From assembly GCA_015852425.1 (NCBI GenBank), contig JAAAIG010000159.1, forward strand, positions 1 through 56,417: 56,417 nucleotides of DNA, in the 5' to 3' direction. How positions within the stretch are numbered: the first letter of the stretch is position 1; every line of letters begins with the position of its first letter. The notes below the pieces were generated by a model. The model saw only the letters and a list, made by a program, of their open reading frames with translations, was not told the origin of the DNA and did not search any database. The position numbers and the translations under genes are program-made. This document shows, in pieces, positions 1 through 10,598 of this stretch. The DNA is from Gryganskiella cystojenkinii (taxonomy: Eukaryota > Mortierellomycota > Mortierellomycetes > Mortierellales > Mortierellaceae).

Positions 1-1239
1 CACTATCCTTTCGGTCGTGTCGGAATAAATCAACTCCAGCCCGGTCTGCATCCGCATCTTGGTCGTCGATACCCCCTTGGATGCTCTTTCCGATCATCCC
101 GAGCATTCCATAAACGGGAGGGTGCGGTGGATGCAAAAAAAACTGTAACCCCTCTTCCTTGTTCCCATCCTCCTCCTTGAACGCGATCCCGTCAATAACT
201 TGCTCTTCTTCACCATGCCCGTACTCTTCTTCATTGAAGAGGGAAAACGGGGAAGGCGATGAAAAGGGAGGAGATGACAATCGGTAGTTAGCCCCTGTCG
301 ATGATTCATCCATCGCATCCACGAATGGCGCAAAAGAGGTAAGGAATGGATTCTTTGTAAGTAAGAAGTTGGACGAGGATAGGGAAGACGACGAGGGGAA
401 GGTTATTAGTGCCAAAGGAGCCGATCCGATGCTATCCTCACGTTCTTCCTCCTCCTCGCTTTCCTCCCTTTCCTCCCTTTCCTCGTTCCCTGTCTCCTCT
501 ACTTTGTCTTGGTCATATCGGTCGATGGCCACGCGGTCGACTTCCCCGTTCTGTCCTTGCTCTTGATGTTCTTGGGCGTCAGCAGGATCATGTAATGTTG
601 GCCACGCAAACGAACATGAAGATGGCGTATCAAAAAACCCGCGACCGGGCCCTTCCAGGGATTCCGAGCAATAAAGAGGATATTCTTCGCAGGGAGTCAA
701 GAGATTGTTCGAGATCATATTAGGGATCTCTCCGAGTTCGAGTTGAATCTCCCACAAGCTGTAATTCATTGCGTGATGTACAAGTGGTCGAGACGACGAA
801 GTAGTGGTAGTAATAGAGTCATGAACCTCATTCGGGAGCAACGCGAGAGGCTCATGCGATGATATAGAAGGTGAATTGGTTGTCGTTGTTGTTGCTGCTG
901 CTGTTGTTGTTGGAAAGGGTTGCGGGGACAGACGGCGGTAGTCTCGCTCAACTTTTTTTTTTTTTTGAGGAATAAACATACATAGGAGGGAAGAAATAGA
1001 GCAAAACGAATATGGGTCAACAAACGTCGTGGCATGGAAGTCGAACCTTTTTTTTGACCGCAGAAAGAGGACATGATTTTAGATTGACTTCTCTTTCTGT
1101 GTCTTCATCATGTCCGATGCATGCAACCGTGACACAAACCTTCAAAGCTTTTGCTTGGTTTTAGCTTCTTGAGCAGTTGTCTGGCGAGACCCTTGGTATC
1201 TCTGGCTACATGGCCCCAGAACGCATCTGATCTGGTCAT
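1..1239 (-). CDS. Unknown acidic, Ser-rich protein (5' part only)
   Basis: Two exons are visible: 1239-1140 and 951 to the left edge, so the C-terminus lies outside the window. The donor reads GAAG|GTTTGT and the acceptor is a run of A followed by AG. The split codon gives Val, and the frame then stays open for about 316 codons. About 350 residues are present. The N-terminus (MTRSDAFWGHVARDTKGLAR) is basic and probably helical. It is followed by Thr/Ser-rich stretches, an acidic Glu run near positions 502-475, and another acidic segment near 230-140. I see no catalytic motif or membrane segment and do not recognise the family. The start is the first Met after a CT-rich leader, but upstream coding exons cannot be excluded. 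The strand is supported by frame continuity across the whole stretch. Confidence 0.6.
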
Positions 1240-2634
1240 GGGTGATTGGGACTCGTATTCGATTGATGGTAAGGATGATAGTACAAGTACGGCAATAGAG
1301 AGATAGAAAGATGAATCCAAGACGAGAAAGGCAGGTCGATGCGAGGTGTACGCGAGGGAAAACCGATGGCGAAGGAAACGAGGCAATGGGCTTACTTTTG
1401 GAAAGGAGACCAAAAGGGGGTAGAGGAGAGAACTCAAGATGTGAATTTGACCTAAGGTTATATGTCGGTCCCTTCCTTTTCTTTTTATGGTCTTTTAGTT
1501 TGAGCCAGGTAAGTAAGTGTGAGTTGTTTAGAGATTAAGAAGCAAGGGTAATTCGGCTCTTGTTTATTGTTGCTGATGAAATGAACATGGAGCATGGCTG
1601 AAGGTAAATAAGAGAGAAAAGAAGACAAAAGAAGGTAAAAAAAAAGGTTGGTTGGCAAAAGAACGCTTCAGAGAAGCAATCCAGAAGACATGACGATCGA
1701 TGCACAGTGCATGGGCTGCGTCGTCTCTCCATGTCTCTTCCTTTCATCACTTCCCTCAACCCCCTTTTTAATTTCCTTTTTTTTGGGCGCAGGAACAAGA
1801 GAGAAGGGATCAAGTAGCTGTGTGAACACTCTTTCATAGCTCTACAAAACACATAAACAACATTTTGCTTCTCTGTCTGTCCAAATTTGAACTCCAAAAG
1901 AAAGAGATGTGGTTTCAAGCATTCTCGAGGAAGATGTGGCGATATATTGTTGTCCTTTGTTTCTTTTTGAGGGCCAAATACGTTTTCGATTAGTCAACAA
2001 GGACGGTTACAGTGTGGCTGAATAGTCCTCAATCTGATACTAATATTTTTCATGCGAGAATACGGCTTTCTTTCGCTCTGTTCCTCTCCTTCCAACTCCT
2101 TCTTTTTCATTTTCGAGGTTTTTCCTTTACTCGGCGAAATTGTGATAAAATATACCATTGAAAAAAACACGACATACCAATGGTCTGGTTGCCTCCGCCT
2201 AGATTGTTAAACCACTGCTTTTTCTTATTTGATTCCGAGCAAGTTCATGGTCTAATTGTGATACCATATTTCCCCCTCAAAGAGACTCACTGCGATCGTG
2301 CTGCCATGTTCTTTCTTATCATGCAGAGAACACGTTTTCTTTGTTTGGTCCTTGAAAGTTCGCGCTCCTACGCGAAAGGTTAACGGTGACTGCTGTGCGA
2401 ATCGAGCAAATACCCTTAAGCACACTTTCTTCTTTGTGGTTCTTTTTCATTTCTCACCTGAGAAACAGAGAACGGGCAGACGGGTCTGAGGACGTGCAAA
2501 GCCAAAAGGGACACGCAGACTGGAGATGGCATTCGAGTCTGTTATTTGAGATTTCGCGATCATCTACTTTTCCTTTCTCTTTTTTTAATTCGTTACTCTC
2601 CCATCCATTCACATCACATCACACTTCTTTCACC
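1240..2634. other. Intergenic, divergent promoter region
   Basis: Separates the left-edge gene (minus) from CCT1 (plus), so it must hold both promoters. It is AT- and pyrimidine-rich with short homopolymers. I see no convincing coding exon, RNA gene or repeat. The last 60 bases before the CCT1 start are a CT-rich leader typical of transcription start regions here. Confidence 0.6.
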
Positions 2635-5064
2635 ATGTACGCATCACAGCAGAGCACCAGTCTGTTCCTCGGTGGAGAGCGCACCTCCGGACAGACCATC
2701 AGAGATCAGAATGGTAAATGATCCCTTGTTCGCCTTGCAAGCTTCGAGAGAATTAAGGACAAACCAACAGCACACCAAATAATAACACCACAGGACAGTG
2801 AATATGGCGAGATACCCACACATGCAACTACGCCCTGCTGCCGTAGAAGGACATGGAGACTCACAGCATGGAGTGGAAAACCTATGATGGAACGAGGGTC
2901 CTTATCACTCTTAAAGTCGCCTCATTCATGGAGTCTAAAAAACACGATCAGATCTACCGAGGTGCGAATAAGCCATGTTGCCATCAGATTACTAATGCGA
3001 ACATTCTTGAATACTCCTATTTTATTCTAGTTCTCGCTGCGTCTTCCATTGCTAACATTGTCAAGTCTTCCTTGGGACCCGTCGGTCTGGACAAGATGAT
3101 CGTTAACGAGATTGGAGTATGTGTCGTTTTTGTGGACACTCACGCGCAGCAGATGGGAATGGACCTGATCAGGCGTCGCTTTTCTTTTGCCACCAAAGAC
3201 AATTCTTTTATACACAAATATATATTAACCTGTTGCTCTCTATCCTTTTGTCCCTCCAGGATGTCACCATCACCAACGACGGCGCTACTATTCTCAACAT
3301 GTTGGAGGTCGAGCACCCCGCAGGAAAGATCTTGGTGGAGTTGGCTCAACAGCAGGATAAGGAGGTCGGTGACGGCACCACCTCAGTTGTTATCATCGCA
3401 GCCGAGCTCTTGAAGAGGGCCAATGAGTTGGTCAAGAACAAAATCCACCCCACCACCATCATCACAGGATACAGAATGGCCTCCAGAGAGGCCTGCAACT
3501 TTATCGCGGATCAGATGGCCATCAAGGTTGATACCTTGGGTCGTGATTGCCTCATCAACGCTGCCAAGACCAGCATGTCCAGCAAGATCATTGGATCGTA
3601 AGTTTGATGTTGTCGATCGATGAAGTAATCAAGGTGATCAGAGCTATAGGAGACCTAACAATTGTGATACCTGTCTCCCTATCTCGTTCAATGTAGCTAC
3701 GATGAATTGTTCTCGAACATGGCTGTCGATGCTATGCTCGCTGTCAAGTCGACCAACAGCCGTGGCGAACACAAATACCCCGTCAAGGCTGTCAACATCT
3801 TGAAGGCTCACGGAAAGAGTGCCACCGAGTCTGTTTTGATCAAGGGATATGCTCTCAACTGCACAGTCGCCAGTCAGGCCATGAAGACCAAGATCACCAA
3901 CGCCAAGATTGCTGTCTTGGATATCAACCTTCAGAAGGTCCGCATGAACTTGGGCGTCCACATCATGGTCGATGATCCTGATAAGCTCGAGGATATTCGC
4001 AAGAGGTAAACCCCATACTGAAAGCTTGCATGAATGCTATTTTGGTTGAGTCAATCCGCATTGTTCTAATCCTTTTTAACACGTAACATAACTCATTATT
4101 ACAGAGAGAGCGATATTACAACGGAACGTATCCAGAAGATTCTCGCCACTGGAGCCAATGTGATCTTGACGACCAAGGGTATTGATGACATGTGCTTGAA
4201 GTTGTTCGTTGAAGCTGGCGCCATGGCTGTCCGTCGCTGCAAAAAGGAGGATCTTCGTCGTATTGCCAAGGCTACTGGCGCTACCATGATCTCAACCCTT
4301 GCTAACTTGGAGGGTGAGGAGACCTATGATGCCTCGTACTTGGGATACGCCGAGGAGGTCGTTCAAGAGAGAATCTCGGATGATGAGTGCATCTTGGTCA
4401 AGGGCACCAAGGCCCAGTCCTCGGCCTCAATCATTCTCCGTGGAGCTAACGATTTCATGCTGGACGAGATGGAGCGTTCCTTGCACGATTCCTTGTGCGT
4501 GGTCAAGCGTACGTTGGAGAGTGGAAGCGTTGTTCCCGGAGGTGGAGCTGTCGAGACTGCCTTGAACATTTACCTCGAGAAGTTTGCCACCACTTTGGTA
4601 AGTGAGCTGCGCATGTTGCAAGGAGAGGTGTCTTCAGCGTCGAGAATGAAAGACGTGTCATTTGAAAAAGAAATGTCCTTTATACTGAACTGCTTATGCT
4701 CATTATTCTATAGGGCTCCCGTGAACAATTGGCCATTGCCGAGTTTGCCAACGCTCTCTTGGTCATCCCCAAGACGCTGGCTGTCAACGCTGCCAAGGAT
4801 TCTACTGATCTTGTCGCTACTCTTCGTGTCTACCACAACGCTTCTCAGACGGACAAGTCCCGTGAGGGTTTCAAGTGGTACGGTCTTGATTTGATCAAGG
4901 GCGAGGTCCGTGATAACGTTCATGCTGGTGTCCTCGAGCCTGCTTTGTCTAAGATCCGTGCCTTGCGCTCAGCAACCGAGACTGCCTTGTCGATTCTCCG
5001 TATTGATGATATGATCACGGTTGCACCCGAGCAGCGTCAGGAGGATGATGGTCACGGTCATTAA
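2635..5064 (+). CDS. CCT1: T-complex protein 1 subunit alpha (CCT1)
   Basis: Subunit of the cytosolic CCT/TRiC chaperonin, which folds actin, tubulin and other proteins using ATP. Six exons: 2635-2713, 3031-3116, 3260-3597, 3697-4005, 4105-4597 and 4714-5064. Phases sum to 551 aa, the usual family length. Visible motifs include LFLGGERTSGQ at the N-terminus (subunit-alpha specific), SSLGPVGLDKM, the nucleotide-site motif DVTITNDGATIL (from residue 56), GDGTTS (about 92-97), and VPGGGAVE in the C-terminal half. Every domain block expected for a group II chaperonin is present and uninterrupted. The short first exon (26 codons) and 317-nt first intron are typical. I am very sure of the family and confident of the alpha paralogue from the N-terminus. 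Confidence 0.96.
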
Positions 5065-6091
5065 GGATTAGGCGTATCGTCATTTTCAATAAGCCGTGGT
5101 CCAGAGGAGAAGGAAGAAGGAGAGAAGAAGGAAGAAGTTTAGTTTGTATTTCGCTGTGTTCATATCTAGCATCCCAATATTTTCCATAAAAAAAGACGTC
5201 AAAGAAAGAAAAGAGCGACGGGATGCAAATCTCAGATGGATCCGCCAATGATTTTTTTGCTTGGAGCACAAAAAATGTGCTGTAGATAAAGAGAAAAAGA
5301 ATAAAAGACTATAGCGGTGGTTTCTAGAGCCAAACGAGGATGCTCCTATGTCGTCGAGATCTTGGCAGCGACCACGAACTTGTTGCTAGAACGTCAGGTC
5401 TGACCAAAGTTGGCATGAAGATTGTGCGTGGCTGAGGACACTGTGAACCCTTGAGGTCGGAAGTGATTTTGAATGTCACGTTCTTTTTTTCTACACGGGG
5501 TTTGTGCCATGAGTACAGTACAGTACCAGCACACATCAGAACCCTCCTTGTCAAACGAGAAGAGCGTTTAAAACCGAGAGAGAAAGGAGGGTTGGTAGCA
5601 GAGGTCACCGAGTGAGCAACAGCACGAGAAAACGGGCCCTAAAACTCGCGGACCCAGGTAGAAAACGAAATTGAGGAGGGAGAGGGAAGAGTTTGCGCTC
5701 GATCATTTTTCTGGGCGAGTTGTTTGAACCATTCGTTCTTTTTGGTTCCCTCTTCTCCCAGACTGCAAAAAGCTCTCAAAGCTTTTTTTTCTCCCATCCT
5801 TCGATGTTCAGGGATCTTGCGCACACGGTGAGACTTCAAATGATGGTAACAAAAGTAAAAAAAAAAAGAAAAAAAAGAGACACAAGATGAGAGCACCCAA
5901 ACATTCATCATCGTCGAAGTTTCGAAAAAGGTTGTGGCGAAGAAAACCGCTTTCACCCTTGCCTCTTCCTTACAAAAACTCTTTCTTCTCCTTTCTCTTC
6001 CGTCACTTGTAACTCATCGACCCTCGTTCCAGCCGAACCGTACTCACCGTGTGTTTTTTCCCATCTTGAGGTCATTTTTTTGCAGCTCAAT
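5065..6091. other. Intergenic between CCT1 and membrane protein
   Basis: Holds the CCT1 3' flank and the upstream region of the next plus-strand gene. The last bases before the downstream ATG read TTTTTTTGCAG, which looks like a splice acceptor, so a 5'-UTR intron or a short upstream exon is possible. No other coding signal is seen. Confidence 0.5.
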
Positions 6092-6724
6092 ATGACCCTT
6101 TCAACCTTCTTGATGCCCTGTATCGCCGGTGCTACGATCGTTGTCACATTGGTCTCTTTTGGTCTCGACATCTTCCGTGCCGTCGAGTTCTATACTTCCA
6201 AGGGTTACCTCGTTCTGCTCCTTGTGGCCGATACCTGGGGTCTCCTGCCTTATGCTCTTCTAACTCTCCGCCGTAAAACACTGTCTCAGGTCACAGTATT
6301 CCACCAAACGCTCCAGATCCTCGATCGAGTTATCTTTTTGATCCTGGCACTGATTCCTTCTTGTTGGGAGCTGGCCAGGACCAGTGGACTCGTCTTTGAC
6401 ACCATCCCAGGTGAAGATGAGTTCGATCGTTTCAACCGCTTCGCACAACTGTTCCAGGACCCCTCCGTGACGGACCGTATCAATCTGGATTTCGGGATAG
6501 TGTGCTGGGGTTCGTTTGGAAAGGAGATGAAGTCCCTGTTGCAATTTCAGGATGGACCTTCGACTACCTTATTCTGTGGAGTTTTCCAATCCAGGACGGT
6601 CTTGATGTTAATCACGGGTGTATTGGTCGCGATCGAGATGGTCTTGTTTATGAGTACGTCGAAGAACAGAAAGGAGACCGCCACCAGGAAAGGGGATGTT
6701 GAGAAAGGCGCCGGGTCAAGATAG
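6092..6724 (+). CDS. Four-pass membrane protein, family unknown
   Basis: An uninterrupted 210-aa frame beginning MTLSTFLMPC. Four hydrophobic segments are visible at roughly residues 7-27, 36-58, 72-94 and 176-197. A polar loop of about 80 residues lies between the third and fourth, and the C-terminal tail is short and Lys/Arg-rich (SKNRKETATRKGDVEKG). This resembles the general plan of four-TM (MARVEL- or tetraspan-like) proteins, but I cannot see signature residues and do not assign a family. An acceptor-like CAG lies 7 nt before the ATG, so the message may have an upstream exon. It is convergent with the carboxylesterase gene. Coding status rests on length, codon pattern and a clear membrane topology. 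Confidence 0.7.
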   Translation: MTLSTFLMPCIAGATIVVTLVSFGLDIFRAVEFYTSKGYLVLLLVADTWGLLPYALLTLRRKTLSQVTVFHQTLQILDRVIFLILALIPSCWELARTSGLVFDTIPGEDEFDRFNRFAQLFQDPSVTDRINLDFGIVCWGSFGKEMKSLLQFQDGPSTTLFCGVFQSRTVLMLITGVLVAIEMVLFMSTSKNRKETATRKGDVEKGAGSR

Positions 6725-7279
6725 GGTCGATTTTAGTTACCTATGAAGCCAGTGCCAAACCTATCCCCCTTTTTTTTTTTGGCTCGAGGACGATATTGAC
6801 AAAACGCAAGATGTTGGCTTTTTGACTTTTTTTATCTTCTTCGTGCCATGGTAGCGAGAGTTCTAACGCCTTTTTCTTTCGCTGCCATGTGAAATAACCT
6901 GTTAACTCGAGCGCGCGCCAAGGCTTATTAGCACAGGACATGGCGAGAGGAAAATTGGTCGATAAAAAGAAGAGTCCAGTTCTCTCTCACCTTGCAATAA
7001 ATACGGCGTTTTGAGCCCTGAGAGAACGACGGGCTGGTAAACAAATTCACAGGATTCAGCTTCAAAGATCCCCCAGCCCATGCCTGAGTCTAATCGTCTG
7101 CGATTGTGCCACCAATTTTGTCACTTTTTTCCCACCTCTTCTTTTACTCATGGGCTTTCCCATGGCAGAGAGAGAGAGAGAGAGCAGGAGCATTCATTTC
7201 CGACTTGTCAGCAACTCATATTTAATTATCATCCTCTTTAATAATCACTCTTGGATATTTTGACGTTTAATGATACGAT
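6725..7279. other. Intergenic between convergent genes
   Basis: Shared 3' flank of the membrane-protein gene (+) and the carboxylesterase gene (-). AT-rich, with a short (AG)n run. No coding signal is seen. Confidence 0.6.
7167..7184. repeat. (AG)9 microsatellite
   Basis: Nine uninterrupted AG dinucleotides in the 3' flank shared by two convergent genes. Confidence 0.9.
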
Positions 7280-7639
7280 TTACAACAGGGTGGCAGCAGG
7301 CAGTCCAGCCGTGCTAACGATGGACAAAGCGGTAGACGTCAACGTGTCCAGCGTGGAGGTCGAAGAGACATTCGAAAGGGTTGTATCCGTAATCGTCGTA
7401 GACTGGATCGAGGTTGGTGGAGGACTTGACGTGGTTGTCGTGTCCAAGGTCGTTGTGGTAATGGACGACGTCGGAGTGACGACACTGGTAATGGTATCCA
7501 CGATCGTGGTCGTAGTGTACGTGGTGATCAAGGCTGAAGTTGGAGAGGGTGTAGGTTTTGTGCTGGTTGATGTCTGGCTTCGAGTAGATGATGATGAAGG
7601 TGACGAGGTCGAACTCTGAATCCTGGTTCCTGTCCTTGT
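7280..7639 (-). other. Same-frame Ser/Thr stalk and hydrophobic tail beyond the esterase TGA
   Basis: Directly after the TGA the esterase frame stays open for 119 codons, in the same composition (TRSQTSTSTKPTPSPTS, TTTTLDTTTTSS), and ends TALSIVSTAGLPAATLL then TAA at 7282-7280. The end is weakly hydrophobic, as in a GPI-anchor signal. This looks like the true C-terminus of the esterase. It could be reached by UGA read-through. It could also be reached by splicing an 87-nt intron, 7702-7616 (donor ACT|GTATCC, acceptor TTCAG|AGT), which is frame-neutral and removes the TGA, although the donor is weak. A nonsense allele or a sequencing error would also explain it. Confidence 0.65.
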
Positions 7640-10146
7640 TCATGTACTGGTGGCCGAAGACGTTGTTCTGGTTCGGGTAGTACTGGAAGTAGTCCTGGAT
7701 ACAGTTTGAGTTGTAGTCACAACAGGGCCAACAGGCGGTGGGAAGATAGGCATGAATTTACCGCCGGGACCATGAACCTGGTAATCGTACTTGACATTTT
7801 GGGCGATCCAGTTGCACCGACCTGTGTCGGCGTTATTGATCACAGAGGTGTTGGCGATGTTAAAATGGTAGATCGGGTTCTTTTTCGTGTAGGCAGGCCA
7901 CTGGACATTCAGGTCTAGGTTTTGACTCGCTGCGCCTAAACCAGTATTCTTGCTTGGATTCGGATTATCTGTCTTGGCAAACGTTGAGAACCGATCGATG
8001 ACATGTCGAGCGAACCGGGCATCATCCCCAGTCTGCTCAGACCCACTCTCTATGTCTCCGGATCCGAAAGTAGGAATAATATCATCACCATGACAGACTT
8101 TGTCCTTGCAAAAAGCTGGGATCTCACCGCCCATGGCACCATAAATATTGCGTCCGTGGTCCATCCTGTACACATAAACCTTAGAACCCCCAGAGGCGAG
8201 GATCCCTCTACTCATATCCTGAACAGAACAACCGAAATAAAGATCCGTCGCCGCAATCGAGAACGCATCCCGAACCGCATCCGAGTCTGAACTGTTAAAG
8301 TTGTAATAGGGCGATTGCAACAACTTGAGCGTTCGCTGGTCTCGCAAGAACTTGCCCAGTTCATTTTGAGCGTTTTGCGGTGGGATCGGATTCGGGAAAT
8401 AAGTGGGCAAGAACGCGGCGGCTTCGTCTTTGGTCGTCCCCCAAAGGATGTTGGCTTTTTTGTTATATCGACCAGACCGTACCAGCTCCGCAAAATCGGC
8501 GGGGATGAGGGATCCATCGACTGTGGGACGGTAGACACTCTCGACCGGGATCCAGCTGTTCTCAGGTCTCGACAGGGCTTGGCCGATGGCCTTGAGTTGA
8601 GCAGCTTGAACTTCATTCACAGTCTTGTTTTGAGCACAAGCCAGGTTGGATCCTTTGCACCCCAGCGCTTGCATGGTTAGTGAGCCAAGACTGTCAGAGG
8701 CGAGCTTCGGACTTGAGAATGGGATTCCCAACAGATCCGATTGTGAGATCACGTTTCGATAAAGACCAAACGCCTGGGGTGCAGAGAGGAGTGCACGCAC
8801 TGAATAGGCACCCGCGGATTCACCGAAGATTGTCACTTTGGCGGGATTACCACCAAAGCTCCCAATGTTCTCTCGAACCCAGAGCAAAGCCGCGATCTGG
8901 TCTCGGACCGCCAGGTTACCAGGGGCCTTAGAACGAGAGATCGTAGGTGCGTTCTCAAAGAGGCCAAAGATACTAAGACGGTAGTTCAAGGTGACGACCA
9001 CAACACCTCCTCGAGAGACCAGATTGCCAGGTTCGAACACGGGACTCGATCCAGAGAGGGACGTGTAAGATCCTCCGTGGACATAGACCATCACCGGCAG
9101 GCCCTTGGCCCGGCTCGCTTTTAAAGTAGGGGTGAAAACGTTCAAGTACAAGCAGTCCTCGGATTCCTCAGCACCGAGCAAAGAAAGGTCCTCGGTCCTG
9201 TTCAACTTTTGATCGCCATAGCTCATCTGTGTACAAGCGTTGCCAAACTCGGTCGCGTCGATGGGCTCGGAAGTGGTTTTATTGCCCTTGTTGGTATTGG
9301 CCAAAGTCCATCGCCTCGGGGTTGTGAATCGCAAGTTACCGATGGGCGCCTGAGCATAGGGTATACCCAAAAACCGGAACGAGTTTTGATCTCTGTAGCC
9401 CTGGTAGGTACCCACCCGATGAGTATCGACCGTGACCTGTTTGGACTTGTCGTTGGGACCGATAATGGTTCGGGGGATAGAGTTCTTGCAGATCGATGGT
9501 AATTTAGTGGAACAGGAGAGACGGAGAATGGAACCAAGTTTTCGATCCAAGGCTGTACATTGATTATTGTCGTTTCTGTTGTTGTTGACCCAGACGCGAT
9601 TGATACCTCGGACCTCTGCCTGGGCGATCGGGGTATTGTTTAAGAGTGCGGTGATGTTACCGTAGCTGTTGGGCTGAACCATGTCTAGATAGCAAATAAC
9701 GAACGCATAAATAGCGAACAACCTGTCAGTAGGGGAGGGGGGGGGGGGTCCTTCTCTGAAAAACTCGACGCCTGATCAAATATAATAATCAACTCCATAA
9801 TCGTACCTTCGCCTAAACTCTTGCAAGCATCTCGACTGTCCTTGTAGGATCTGGGTTTTGATAGAAGGATCACTGGGTACTTTGGTGTCTTTGTGTCGAC
9901 ATCGTTTTCGAGCAAGATATGGACACCTCCCAAATGGCTGGCAGAAGGTGCGTTCTGGACAAGTCTGGCGACTTGCACGATCGATGCGGGAGAGGACTCA
10001 TCAACAGCTGAATCATCAAATAAGATGGTAGAGTGGAGCATAGAGAAAGGATGAGCTGGGTAGTGGGCTGAACCTGCTGCTACTACCAGGGAAGATGAAG
10101 CAAGAGAGATCGCCGTGATGACCAGCATGGCTGGTAGCAAGACCAT
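7640..10146 (-). CDS. Secreted type-B carboxylesterase with lectin-like N-terminal domain
   Basis: Exons 10146-9807 and 9684-7640 give a 794-aa precursor. Residues 1-25 (MVLLPAMLVITAISLASSS...) are a signal peptide. The region up to about residue 180 looks like a C-type-lectin-like fold: SRDACKSLGEG, RVWVNNNRN, and four Cys at about 108, 156, 171 and 179 spaced for two disulfides. From about 195 on it is an alpha/beta-hydrolase of the carboxylesterase/lipase type: FRFLGIPYAQAP, EDCLYLNVFTP, oxyanion HGGS near 316, nucleophile elbow GESAG with Ser near 403, acid Glu in TTKDEAA near 534, and His in CHGDD near 645. The full triad is present. A Thr/Ser stalk begins after PPPVGPVV. The frame meets TGA at 7642-7640, but the same frame continues as stalk (separate entry). 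The substrate cannot be read from sequence. The fold assignment of the N-terminal part is inference. Confidence 0.88.
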
Positions 10147-10598
10147 AGTGTTTTGTACAGAATAAAGACACGGTGTATGTGTGAGAAAGAGATAATCTTT
10201 TGGGGAGGCGTCGATCACTCCAGTCTTTATAGGAGAGAGCTCCATGGGTAGAGCGACACTACCCGCGATTATTCTGCGGGAAAAAATTATCCCTCTTCGA
10301 GCAGTGGATGGCAGTGTGTCACCACCCAAGGCTTTCGCGTGAGACAAACGGTCTGGTAAATTCTGGGGTCTTTAGCCGAGAAGTTTATCAGCCCATCGCG
10401 AACAATTGACTCGATTTCGATAAGACATGAGTTGGGGGGTTTTTTTAAAAAAATCTTATCATTAAAGTGAGGTAGAAGAGGCCCCACAGCTTTTGAAAGT
10501 AGTTCTATTATGTTACCATGAGTGAGGGATATCGGAGGGAAAGTTTTACAAGACGGGATAGGGGTAGATGTGGGTTTATGTGGGACAACCCCTTCTTA
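10147..10598. other. Intergenic, carboxylesterase promoter region
   Basis: Lies between the TBC gene stop and the esterase start, both minus strand, so it contains the esterase promoter. It includes a TATA-like box and several GATAA/TTATC words. No coding signal is seen. Confidence 0.6.
10225..10231 (-). promoter_or_regulatory. TATA-like box of the carboxylesterase gene
   Basis: TATAAAG on the minus strand about 80 nt before the esterase ATG, a plausible distance for a TATA element with a short leader. Sequence match only. Confidence 0.45.

Noticed and set aside
7314..7643. Alternative minus-strand frame EFDLVTFIIIYSKPDINQ beyond the esterase TGA
   Set aside because: Shifted frame of the Ser/Thr stalk; it would need a 146-nt intron and loses the stalk composition.
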